Shown: one piece after another, positions 1-12,000 of the stretch | How the letters are laid out: each line of letters opens with the position of its first letter | Numbering within the stretch: the first letter of the stretch is position 1 | Assembly (NCBI RefSeq): GCF_000002075.1 | Contig: NW_004797277.1 | Span: 1,786,934-1,850,933, forward strand | Origin: Aplysia californica | Lineage: Eukaryota; Mollusca; Gastropoda; Aplysiida; Aplysiidae | Direction: 5' to 3' | Length of the DNA: 64,000 bases | Translations under genes and position numbers: made by a program | Notes under the pieces: model-generated | Told to the model about the DNA's origin: nothing | The model's input: only the letters and a program-made list of their open reading frames with translations | The model's database searches: none

Positions 1-493
1 GTGAGAGCAGGCAAAGAGAGCCAGCAGATGTACGGTCACTAAACATGTTTTCCCAGCTACTGAACGAACAGTCATCATTAACATAGATCTACATGAGTTG
101 TGCACAGATCTGTAGAACCAGACATCACATAGGTCTGTTCAAAACTCTAGCCCTAGCCAATTGGCTCTCCAAAGTATTACGTGAATAGTGGCAAACAATA
201 TGACAAAAGGTCACAAATATATATATGTCAATTTGAGCGAAGTGAGCTTTTACACAGCATGTGCTTCAGCAGTCTATTGATTTAAACAAAAGTTTAGTTA
301 TCAACATTAGTGTGTATTCCTAGTTTAGGACACATTCAGTATGGTATCAAAGAGAAGAAGATATGACTCTTGTATTGTATGTAATCAAATTGCTCTACAA
401 TAAAATAATCTGGAATGCACACACATAGTAAAATTGGACCGCAGTGCAAACCTTTCCTTAAAAATAATATTTAATATATGACAAATTTTTAAA

Positions 494-767
494 CAGTCAA
501 ACCCGTGTAAGACGGCCGCCCATTGTCAAGGATAAAAGTGGCCGTATAAGACAGTTGGCCATCTCAGGCAGGACTATCAAAATGAAGAAAACAAACCATT
601 TATTTCTGAGGTTCCAACCGAAGGTAGCCGCATTGTCGTTGTTGTTGCTGTTGTTTCCGTTGGTTTGCTTTTTGTTTGTCTTTTTTTTTAGTTTGTTGTT
701 GATTGTGGGCAAGGGGAGAAATGGAATGTGGCCGTTTATACAAGTGGCCTCATGACAGGTTTAACTG
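494..767. mobile_element. Short TIR MITE, CAGTCAAACC family
   Basis: Left end CAGTCAAACCCGTG, right end GGTTTAACTG (inverse CAGTTAAACC). Internal sequence (gtaagacggcc, aagtggccg, aaacaaaccatt) is shared with the longer copy at 58315, showing a dispersed family. It is a non-autonomous DNA transposon of 274 bp; the superfamily is uncertain (pogo- or Tc1-like). Confidence 0.65.
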
Positions 768-1692
768 TATATTTTAATGTGTATGAATTTCACTCTAGAT
801 CTATACCTGATGATAAGATGGCAGACAGACAAAGTTGGACAATTGTATCAAAATTTACATGATGAAATATAGCCCCATGTCAAAATGCAAGTTGTGCTTT
901 TAGTTTTGCATGTTTTGCAAATTTGGATAAAATTTGACATGATTTTTTTACTATCCACCTCTTTTAAGACCAAATGTTATTCACAAATGAAAAGCCTTTC
1001 CATTCCTTTTACTCCCATTTTCTTACAACTCTCTAACAATTTCACCCAGATTTAACTTTAATGTCGACAAGATGCGGCATAGTGTGCAATCTGTGCTTCT
1101 CCAACCATAGACACTCAATAAATGCACAAGCTAGCTAGCTACCGCTGGACACCTCTGTGACATATCAATAATTATACAACAAACAGGTCCTTAGCCTACA
1201 CTATTGCCCTCCGTTTATAGAGAGTTGTTGGCTTTCACTCTCATGCCTTGCCCGCTCTCACTCTTTAAATTCTCTCTCATTACGGCTACTTTGGTTAGTA
1301 AAAATGAAATCTGTGGTCATGTTTAATTAGATCTCTACCCTCGCTGATGCCAATTTTCTTTGCTGTACAAATTGTGCTAAACTTTAGCATATATGAAAAA
1401 ATTTGGGTCCCGAAAAAATGTGTTCACTGCTATACACATGAATACCGGTTGTCTATGTGTGCCTTTGTTGCAATATGCGAATGTAGTGTGTGCTAGATTA
1501 TAACAAGAAGCCAAAAAAAAAGGAAAGAATAGGGCCTAAAGCAGATTTTATGGTGGGGCCAGCATTGTCCCCAAATTCTCCGTCAATGGTTTTGAAAGGC
1601 AATAGTTTGATAAGAGTAGCTGCAGACAATTTCAAACAATAATAGAGAAAACGAACACTCACCTGAACTTGAAGATGACAAAGTAAAGAACT

Positions 1693-3002
1693 AAGATTCT
1701 AAGACATGAAGCTACAGCGAGCACCTAGCACACCTCTGTGATTGGCCCAAATATATACAGTGGAATCCTGTTATAACGAGAGGGAGGGGCCGGTGCAAAA
1801 TGTCCGTTATAGCAGGATTCTCGTTATAAGGGACCCAGTAATAAATTAAAGGGAAACTGTAAAGTAGGCCTAATCTATGAGTTTGCTGTTCTGTTTGATT
1901 TCAAAGTTTGTTTCTTTTTGCTATCTCCCCTGATGACGATTTTGTTTCAATATGACGTCTAGGTCTTATTCGATCAAAAATCGAATCAGGTTTCTTTCTC
2001 TAGCTCTGGCGATATTGACTGACAGCTTGGGGTTGTCGATCAGAAAGAAAGGGCTCTGGGCTAACTCGCCTGCTGTGTTTTCCCCTGCCTCACTACACCC
2101 TGTGGTGCATTCCGTCTGCTTGTGCACCTCACACATTTGCTCCATCCATCATATTGCTGTGACCTCTCCATCCTCGCATCGGAGAAGTGAGAGGCATGGT
2201 AGGCCTTGATAATCTAAACTAGGCTTACGCTGGCCTATCACGTGATGCGTTCTGCTTGTCTGCGCATGCCACAACCTCCCTACTCAGTCGCTCCGGCCTT
2301 CATTGTTGACACAACATGGGCTCTCCTATTCTTTGTTTCGCTAGATCACCAACAAGTTTCTGAACTTGCAAGGTTTTACATATAGGCCTAATACATATAT
2401 GTATAATTGGCCTATGCACTGAGCACAGCAGCAGCAATATTCCACTATAACCGACTAGCATGTTTGTCTGATTGCGCTATAGCAGTATTTTATTTACAAA
2501 GGTAAAGAAGAGAAAAAAACAGGGTTTTAGAATAGTGTCTTTATATCAGACTTCTTGTTATTTCCGGACTCGTTATAAGTGAATTCCACTGTTGATGACG
2601 TATTTTCTGCAATTTATTTTTGTCGTCTTCTGGGGCTTCCCTCACCAGTTGTCTAGATCTCATTGTGGCGGGCCCGCTTTGTCGATTCGCGTGCGATGGC
2701 CTACGTCACTAGGTTTCATCGCCCACTGCTTGGGCTGTGTGTGTGCGTAAGCGTGCGTGCTTGTGAGTGTGTTCAACTTTGAGGAGAAGGTAAATTTATG
2801 GAACTAGAATTGCTAAGATTGTAAAAGATAACACTGCAAATCAATACCAAAAAAACCAAAAACATGGCGAGATCTAGTCAAAAGTTACTGGCAAGGGAAA
2901 CCCCGGAAGACGACAAAAATAGTTGGTGGAAATATGTCATCTTATATTTGGACCAATCACAGAGGTATGCTAGGCGCTCGCTGTAGCCTCATGTGATTCT
3001 AA
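1693..3002. mobile_element. Foldback MITE split by a later insertion
   Basis: The left arm (about 1693-1757 continuing at 2594-2665) is the inverse of the right arm (about 2865-3002). Shared blocks include gctacagcgag, cctctgtgattgg, tttttgtcgtcttc and gactagatctc in their mirrored forms. Without the inner insertion it would be about 475 bp with arms of about 140 bp. The left arm is interrupted at an AT-rich site by the pogo-like MITE at 1758-2591, while the right arm is continuous, so the foldback is the older element. Confidence 0.75.
1758..2591 (+). mobile_element. Pogo/Tigger-like MITE, copy 1
   Basis: Ends CAGTGGAATCCTGTTATAAC and its inverse (gttataagtgaattccactg), the style of pogo/Tigger TIRs, next to TA on the left. 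The second copy at 53832-54618 lies in the opposite orientation and shares interior sequence, including the stretch around 1965-2200. An open frame here (1952-2209) is similar to one in that copy, but neither contains a recognisable transposase. Confidence 0.75.
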
Positions 3003-3035
3003 GCTTTGGTAAGGTTCACGCAAAATCAACTGGAT

Positions 3036-3053
3036 TGTACTTTACCGGACCAC
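3036..3053 (+). repeat. Terminal repeat pairing with 7292-7309
   Basis: The 18-bp TGTACTTTACCGGACCAC here is a perfect inverse of 7292-7309. Either the two are ends of one 4.3 kb element that took later insertions, or two separate MITE ends. The right partner begins 34 bp beyond the PI4K2 exon 1 donor. The core ACCGGACCA also forms the TIR of the small MITE at 9133-9371. Confidence 0.6.
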
Positions 3054-3342
3054 CCGTCTGGGCCCGTGATTACTACGCACGTCTGGCCTAGCTACGCACT
3101 CATAGTCCTCTATAAGAGAGAGGTAGTTCCGCGGGCGACTTCGCGCAGAGCACACCAGCAGCAAGGCGAAGTGAAGGAGAGGTGGTTGTTGAAGGTGGGT
3201 AGGGGATGGAGTGGGTAGGGGATTTAACTTTGGTTCACCCACCGTATATATTATAATATCATAATGATCATAACAACAGTGGGGGGGTTGTGTCTGTAGT
3301 TGTTGTTGGCCCAAAGTACATAGCATGCAGCGTACGTTCAGA

Positions 3343-3345
<3 letters not shown>

Positions 3346-3419
<74 letters not shown>

Positions 3420-3431
3420 GGGGGGGGGGGG
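3346..3431 (+). repeat. (GA)n followed by a G-run
   Basis: About 63 bp of GA dinucleotides run straight into a 23-bp G homopolymer. The apparent minus-strand open frame over it (LSLSLS...) is a repeat artefact. Confidence 0.97.
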
Positions 3432-4030
3432 TGTTAGGGACCCCCTGGCAACAATAATAAAAATTTTTTTAAAACATACATAAATGCAAAACAATAACAT
3501 GAGCAGACCATGGCAGGGGTGGACAATTGTGTTTACATGATGTTATAACAACAGTGGGGGGTTTCAGAGAGCCCCCTTGAAACAATAATCTTTTTTAAAA
3601 AGTTTGTTGGCTATGTGTATGGCCCTGAAAAGTGTATAGATTTAGATATCGCTCAGCTGGACCAAAGATCGTTCACTCTGCCAAAAAAGAGTCTGCAGGA
3701 ATCCGCACATTGCTTCAGATGCCGCTGCGGTCTTTTTTTAAAGCTCTCTTTCGTTTCTCCAGAAAAAGAATGGGAATATGATAATAGCACAGTTTATTAG
3801 TTTCATTTTTATTGTTTTTCAAACAAATAGGGTAACTCTGTTCGCAAAGTCCACTCTTTTTCGAAGAAAGGAGTGAACTATATTGTTATGATTGATCTTT
3901 GGCTGGACCGCGTCACTTTATCGTTCAATATCTTGGCCAAGTGACGCTCTACGAGGTCAAGATAAGATAACTTGCAAAGTCATTAGTCACTATTTATAAC
4001 TTTGACCTGCAATGTACTATGTCATTTTCC

Positions 4031-6473
4031 ATATATGAGCTTTTGCCAAAAGGTGGGGGGTGTTTGCTAAAGGACTTTTTAAATCAACCACTACTCATGG
4101 TAAAATATGTTTTCTTCTGAAAACTTTATGTATATGGCAAGGAAATAAGTTGGTCACGCTGCATGAGCAAGTAGATTGATGTGTGCATCTTATATCTCTA
4201 CATAGAAAGATAATAGTACTAAAAATAGGGCATTTTTTACTCATCCTGAGTGCACACGTAATTGTATGTTAAATACAGAATATTGTTAATCTTAAACTAT
4301 CAAACAGAAGTGCATTCAAACATTGAAAATAGTTTGTATACACCATCATGACAGCGTGTGTCCATTAAAAGGGTTTTATTATTTTATATTAATGATGTTA
4401 TTGCTGAGTAAAATTTATAAGTTCGTTCATAACTCGTGTCATAATTACATCATCAGACTTTCCAAGGTCTAGAAAACCCAAATCGTTAAACATATCATTC
4501 CGGGGAATGACCGGTATTAAACATTGGTTTGACATTGATCCATCAGAAGGGTAATTTTCCGCTCCATCGCATGGTTTTGCTTAAATATGACTTTGATTGA
4601 GATAATCCAGGTTTGTCATAATGATGTTATGAACAAACACTTTTTAATATTTCTGCAAAATATCATGTGAGGGACTTCCCACTGTTTCACAACATCCTTT
4701 TACATGGTGGAATGAACATGGAAGAGTATCGTGCTGATGACTCAAAAGAGAAGCGAAGAAGAGGCAAAAATATGCTTGTCATAATGGATTGTCATCATGT
4801 TATGAACGTGACAGTGTGTCATAATGGTTATGAACGAAACCTTATTCCATGTAATTTACAGTTGTTTTGGGATGTATTTTTAATTTTAACCCAACTTGAG
4901 GATGTATTAGACCTTGCTTACATTCTGATATTTTGATTTTTATCATAAGTGTATGGGTCTGGATTTTAATTAGTATTTTACTTTTGTAGTAATGGTTATG
5001 AACGAACTACATATTGTACTCTGAGGGCTTTCCAGAGTTGATAAACATTAAAAACATGTACACAGATACATATTATTAGGAAACTTTCATTTAATATAAC
5101 ATTTTTAAGTAAATGACAGGTCAAAATATTAATTTTTAGGTCAAAACTGAAGTTTGTCATAATAGTTATGAACTAACAATTAAAGGTATTCTAAGGGTTT
5201 TTCAGTGATTAAACTTTGAATTCTTCCCACATATAACCTTATTTTGAGGAGAGTCTCATAAATTAAAACAATTTTATGTGAATGACAGAACAATAAGTTA
5301 ATTTTTTGGGCCCAAAGTAAAATTTGTCATAATAGTTATGAACGAAACAGTGTGTCATAACGGTTATGAACGCAACATTATTCCATGTAATTTACAGTTG
5401 TTTTGGGATGTATTTTTAATTTTAACCCAACTAAAGGACAGAATAGACCTTACATACATTCTGATATTTTTATTTTTATCATAAGTGTATGGGTGTGGAT
5501 TTTAATTAGTATTATACTTTTGTAGTAATGGTTATGAACTAACTATTTATAGTCCACTTTATATATTTTGAGGGCTTTTCAGTGTTAACAAACTTTAAAA
5601 ACATGTACAGAGATACATATTATGAGGAGAGTTTCATTTAATAAAAGTTTTAAAAAATGAATGACAGCTCAAAATGAGTACATTTTTAGGTCAAAATTGA
5701 AGTTTGTCATAATTGTTATGAACGAACCATTTTAAAGGTATTCTAAGGGTTTTTCAGGAAATAAACTTTGAATTCTCCCTACATAGAGGAATCTATAATA
5801 TTTTAAGGAAAGCCTCATAAATGAAAACCGTTTTATGTGAAAGACAGAACAATATAAGTAAATTTCAGGGGCCAAAAGTAAAATTTGTCATAATAGTTAT
5901 GAACGAAACCGTGTGTCATAATGGTTATGAACGAACTTTAAATTTATGCATAATATGCCCTAAGACCAGTTTGCGTTTAAAAATAGCTGTTCAATGGTCT
6001 TCCATTTATCACTTGACTATAATTAGACCAGTGTTATTTTAGGCAATTCTAGTCAATGAAACTTGATATAATCGATAGTATTTTGGTCACTTATTGTTCG
6101 TTCATAACTATTATGACACAAAAAAGTAATTTTATCAAAAATTAATAAAGATTTTTATAAATTGTCAATTTTATGTATTTTTGGAAGTTATTTGCTATGT
6201 CTCAAAATATAACATCAGCCTAGCTGAAGAAATGAACTTTGAGTATTCATAAATTTGTGTCATCATTGTTATGAACGAACTTTTTGCTATTTCCGTCATT
6301 CAAGTCAGAATTACACCAAGACCATTGCATATACAGCTTTGGCAGTTACTGAGTCTGAAAGAGCAATCATTAGGCCATATAATATGGGTGATTAAAGAAT
6401 TATTACATAAAGTTGATTTTGGACCTCATTTGTCACACCCTGGTATCCCACCTTTTGGCAAATGCTCATATAT
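4031..6473. mobile_element. 2.4 kb TIR element carrying a palindromic iteron array
   Basis: Left end 4031-4056 (ATATATGAGC, then TTTTGCCAAAAGGTGGGG) is mirrored at 6448-6473 (CCCACCTTTTGGCAAATGCTCATATAT inverse). No transposase can be read inside. The interior is two tandem units of about 535 bp (from about 4811 and about 5349; shared tccatgtaatttacagttg and tgggatgtatttttaa) loaded with the iterons listed separately. A non-autonomous DNA transposon is the simplest reading. Confidence 0.65.
4421..6280 (+). repeat. Array of about 14 palindromic iterons, TCATAA-N3-TTATGA
   Basis: Copies start at about 4421(-), 4612, 4777, 4815, 4987, 5153, 5323, 5350, 5522, 5703, 5884, 5911, 6095(-) and 6257. 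Most read (T)TGTCATAAT-R-GTTATGAAC followed by GAAC. Single copies recur every 165-185 bp, and at 5323/5350 and 5884/5911 two copies sit 27 bp apart. Sequence between them diverges more than the iterons themselves. Confidence 0.85.
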
Positions 6474-6559
6474 AAGGAATAGAAATTGCCATTGAAACAG
6501 GACAACGTCATACCCTTTAATTTTAATATAGGGTCTGTGTTCTTCCCGGTTGAAGTAGG

Positions 6560-6821
6560 TCAGCCCTATAAAGGGCCTGTGCGCCTCACACCATTTATAT
6601 ATAGAGGGCCTGCACGCTTCCAGGATTAAGTTAGTCCACTTGTAGTGAAGTGTGCGGTTTGATAGAAGTTTATAATTTCATAATGTGCCACCTAGCTTAA
6701 ATGTGAAGTGGAGGGCAATACAATAGCCTTGATGCCATGCGTACGGGAGAGCCGTACGCATAGCCATGAGGCTATAACGTACGGGAGCCATACGCATAGC
6801 GCCGTACGCATAGCCACTTCG
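6560..6821 (-). mobile_element. Solo end of the MULE family
   Basis: Read on the minus strand from 6821, this begins CGAAGTGGCTATGCG and matches the left end of the MULE at 43904 for more than 150 bp (ggctcccgtacg, gccctccacttcaca, aagctagg, ctatcaaacc, acaagtgga). No second terminus is visible to its left, so it is a truncated copy or the remnant of an internally deleted element. The minus-strand open frame 6678-7238 crosses it and is not a gene. Confidence 0.7.
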
Positions 6822-7315
6822 TAAAAAAACAAAACAAACATACATACGCATAAATGCAAAACAATAACATGGAGGTAAGTGGACCATGGCGCTAAGTGGA
6901 CAATCGGGGTAATTAGAGTTGGAACAGGCGGAGCCTCGCTTCGCAGCACTCACGGGATTGCAATTATATATGCAAATGAGCTCTCGTGCGCATCTCTCGC
7001 CCTCCATTGTACTTGGCTGGACCAGGATGGGAGTGGGGGGGAGGCCTAGCAGAGTTGCAAGCAAAGAAGAATAGTGGACCACTGGATCAAAGGGCACTGT
7101 GGCACGGTCGTGATGACTGAAAAACCCAGTAAGAGACATTAGTCGGTAGTTGGCAGTCGAAGGGTGAGGACGTAGCCTGAAAGTGTGTAGTGTAGGAGAG
7201 TGAGTAGGGGACCTCTGAAAGGAAGAATAGCGGACCACTGGGCGGGAACCAGGGGCGCCATGGAGAAAGCAGTTCCGACAGGCGGTTACCAGTGGTCCGG
7301 TAAAGTACAGTCTTA

Positions 7316-8771
<1,456 letters not shown>

Positions 8772-9028
8772 ATGGCGGACAGGAAAAAACTGTCCAGCCG
8801 AAACGACAGAGGCAGAGGACATACAGTTTACACACTCAAATCAGTCTTTGTTTTAGGGCATGCCGAGTTGATAACATTTTTGCTTTTTTCTTTGATTTTA
8901 TTGTTTTATACAGCGGAATGTTTGAAAGGCTGTAATGGTTGTGATCAAGGGCGATGTATCAATGATACTTGCGTTTGTTTACCTGGTTGGCGAGGATTGT
9001 TATGTGACGAATGTTACGGAAGAATAAG
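8772..9028 (+). CDS. ATRN: Attractin exon 1: signal/anchor and first EGF-like domain
   Basis: Encodes residues 1-85 plus two bases of the next codon. A basic n-region (MADRKK, then RNDRGRG) is followed by a hydrophobic core at about 33-46 (LITFLLFSLILLFY), which fits a signal peptide with a long n-region. A compact EGF-like unit follows at 50-81 with closely spaced cysteines (GCNGCDQGRC, then CVCLPGWRG). The donor is GTAATT at 9029. Human attractin has the equivalent EGF just before its CUB domain. Confidence 0.9.
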
Positions 9029-12000
9029 GTAATTAGAATCTAGATGTAGAACTAACGCTCCTTTAGATCTACTTTGTCCGATAAGAATTTGCTTGATTGA
9101 CAGATTCCAAGGTATATTTATTCTTTGGGAAGATTGAAGAATACCGGACCACTCGTACATTATTGCGCGAGAAAGTGGGGTAGGTGGGACGGGTGGTTGG
9201 GGTGGAGGAGGGGGGGTTCAGGGGGGTCTCCCCCCTGACAAAATTTTAATGAATAGATCTACCGGTCCGAGATTCTCCATTGAGAGATATTAAAAATGGG
9301 AAAATTATGAATTCCTAAGGTTGAGACACAGTCACAGGCAAAGTCAGTCCGCTGGTCCGGTATTCTTCAATATTACCTTTCTTTAATCAGGGTGACCGCC
9401 AGGCCCCGGGGGTGATTTTGTAGAGTTTCGTTCGTTAAGGAAGTGGCTATTCTCACCCTGAGTGAGAATAAAAATACGATCTACCTCCCACCCCGGGTGA
9501 GACTTGCCAGAGTAGGTAGGCTATTCTCACCCGGTGTGAAACAAAACATGTTTTTCCTCATTTTGGAATACTATCGGTGTGGATGATCAAATTGATTTTA
9601 AAAAAGCCAAGAAAAAATTACGTGATAGCACAAAAGTAAGCAAATTTGATCGTCTTCAAAGATGCTATGGCTATTTCACTTTTCGAATCGAGCCGAACTA
9701 CGCGGGTCGCCATTTTGTTTTGCCCGGAAGTTCTCGCAAGATCTACTCCTCCCCTCTCTCTCTCTCTCTGTCTCTTTCTGAATACTGTCTATCGGTGTGG
9801 ACGATCAAATTGACCAAAACAAAGTCTAAAAATGATGTTAAAAAACAATTATTAAATTAATTTGGTTCGTCTACAAAGATGCTTCGGCTATTTAACTTTC
9901 TGAATCGAGTCGAACTACGCGGGTCGCCATTTTGTTTTGCCCGGAAGTTCTCGCGCTACTCTCTCTCTCTCTTTCTCTCTCTCCACTGCCCACAGACAAA
10001 ATTGCACACTTTTAGGCTTAGCACTAACAGTAGTAATAGATCTATATCTAGAACGTTTGTTCACAGCACAGAATTCTATAATTCTGTTATCACAGTGTAG
10101 AATTATGTGGTTCAGGGTGAATGCTTCACTGGTTGGCCTAGGCTATAACGGTGAACGCCCACCGGGTGAAAATAGCCAAAAGACTCGCCTGCGCTATTCT
10201 CACCCGGGGTGAGAATAGAGTGGCCTTCGTTAAAGTTAAAGGCCATCTTTTTGGCTATTCTCACCCGGTGTGCGTTCACTTTGATAGCCTAGGCTAGGCC
10301 AAGCAGTGTAACGTTCACCGTGGAGTACAGAATTCTACACTAACAGAAATGTAAAATTCTGTGCCGTGAACAAACGTTCCAGCGCTCTTAGTCTGGTGTG
10401 TTGAAAGCGTGCAATTTTGTTTGTGGGCAGTGAGAGAGAGAGAAGTAGCGCAAGTACTTCTGGGAAAAACAAAATGGCGACCAACATAGTTCAGCTCGAT
10501 TCGAAAAGTCAAATAGCCGTAGCATCTTTGTAGAGACGACAAAATTTACTTTTGTGTTTTTAACATCATTTTTTTATCTTTGTTTTTGTAAATTTTATCG
10601 TCCACACCGATAGACAATATTCAGAAAGAGACAGAGAGAGGAGGAATAGATCTTGTGAGAACTTCCGGGCAAAACAAAATGGCGACCCGCGTAGTTCGGC
10701 TCAAAGTGAAATAGCCATGCATCTTTGTAGACGATCAAATTAGCCTATTTTTTGTGCTGTAGGTCATTTTTTCTTTGCTTTTGTCAATTTTATCATCCAC
10801 ACCTATAGACAGTATGCCGAAATTTGGAAAAACAGGTCTTGTTTCTCACCGGGTGAGAATAGCCAACGCTGGCAAGTCTGACCCTGGGTGAGAGGTAGAT
10901 TGTATTTTTGTTCTCACCTCGGATGATGATATCCACTTCCTTCGTTAAAGTCGGAAGCTGAACGCCAGAGACCCTGAATTTGCATGGTAATTGTTGAGGA
11001 GTGAACTAAGCCTGAGACTGCCCAGAAGGAAACACTAAACTAAAGCCAGAGAAAATAAAAATTCAATCAAAGAATGGCACTTTGTGTTGCCTAAATTTGG
11101 TCATCAAGACTTCCGGATTTCTTCTCTGGATGTAAACAAATGGATCGTGGACGAACGAAAGAAGATCACCGCCCCACGAAGTACCCACGAATTTGAAAAA
11201 CAAAGTTACTAGCCATACTTGAGTGTCTTAAGTTCGGCTAGCCTGAGAGTCTAGCCGGCTAGACTTACTTAGATCTAGGTTTGGCCCTATTGACCGAAAC
11301 GTGTACAGGTTTGCATAGATATAGTAATTATTCAGATTTAAAATGGCCACCCCCCGGGTGAGAATAGCACAGACGAGCCTTTTGGCTATTATCACCCGGT
11401 GTGCCTTCACCATGATAGGCCAACCAGTGTAGCGTTCACCGTAAACAAACGTTCCAGCGCTCTTGTGCTGAGAGCATGCAATTTTCAATTTTGTTCCTTG
11501 GGCAGTGAGAGAAAGGGAGAAGGGGGGGGGGGGGAGACATACAGAGAGGAGTAGAGGAAGAACTTCCGGCCAAAACAAATGGTAAAATACTTTAGGTATT
11601 GCAAACTAAATTTAATTTAAAGTTCAGCCTTCATTATTAAGTACAGCTAGCCTGACAGTCGTCGTTATGTACGGCTAGTCTAGCCGAACTAGCCAGTCTA
11701 GCCGTACTTATTGTAGGCTCTAAGAAACCTGTTGAGTACACAGGTCTCATTAGTAATTATTCAGGTTTAAAATACATGCCCTGTCAGTAAGGCACCTGGT
11801 TTTGTCTCAAATACAATACTTTTATTGCAAACTAAAAATTTATTTACAATTCAGTGAGCGTATTTTTTTCTGTTTGTCAGTCTAGCCATCATATAAGTAC
11901 GGCTAGCCCAGCTGTCTAGCCGTCATTAGTACGGCTAGCGTCTCCTTTGAAAAAAATCGCATAGACCCGGGGGCACTCTTCGGGAGAAACAATTGAAAAA

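Noticed and set aside
1952-2209. Small host gene of 85 codons
   Set aside because: It lies inside the pogo-like MITE and is mirrored in the second copy. It is kept only as a question about the element.
3042-3500. Minus-strand open frame of 152 codons
   Set aside because: Its core is the (GA)n and G-run tract, with no similarity to any protein and no codon bias.
4421-6280. CRISPR-like array
   Set aside because: The organism is an animal, repeats are 15-24 bp palindromes at about 175-bp intervals, and spacers are related to each other.
6678-7238. Minus-strand open frame of 186 codons next to PI4K2 exon 1
   Set aside because: It runs through the MULE terminus and other repeat sequence, and the protein shows no domain and is not part of PI4K2.
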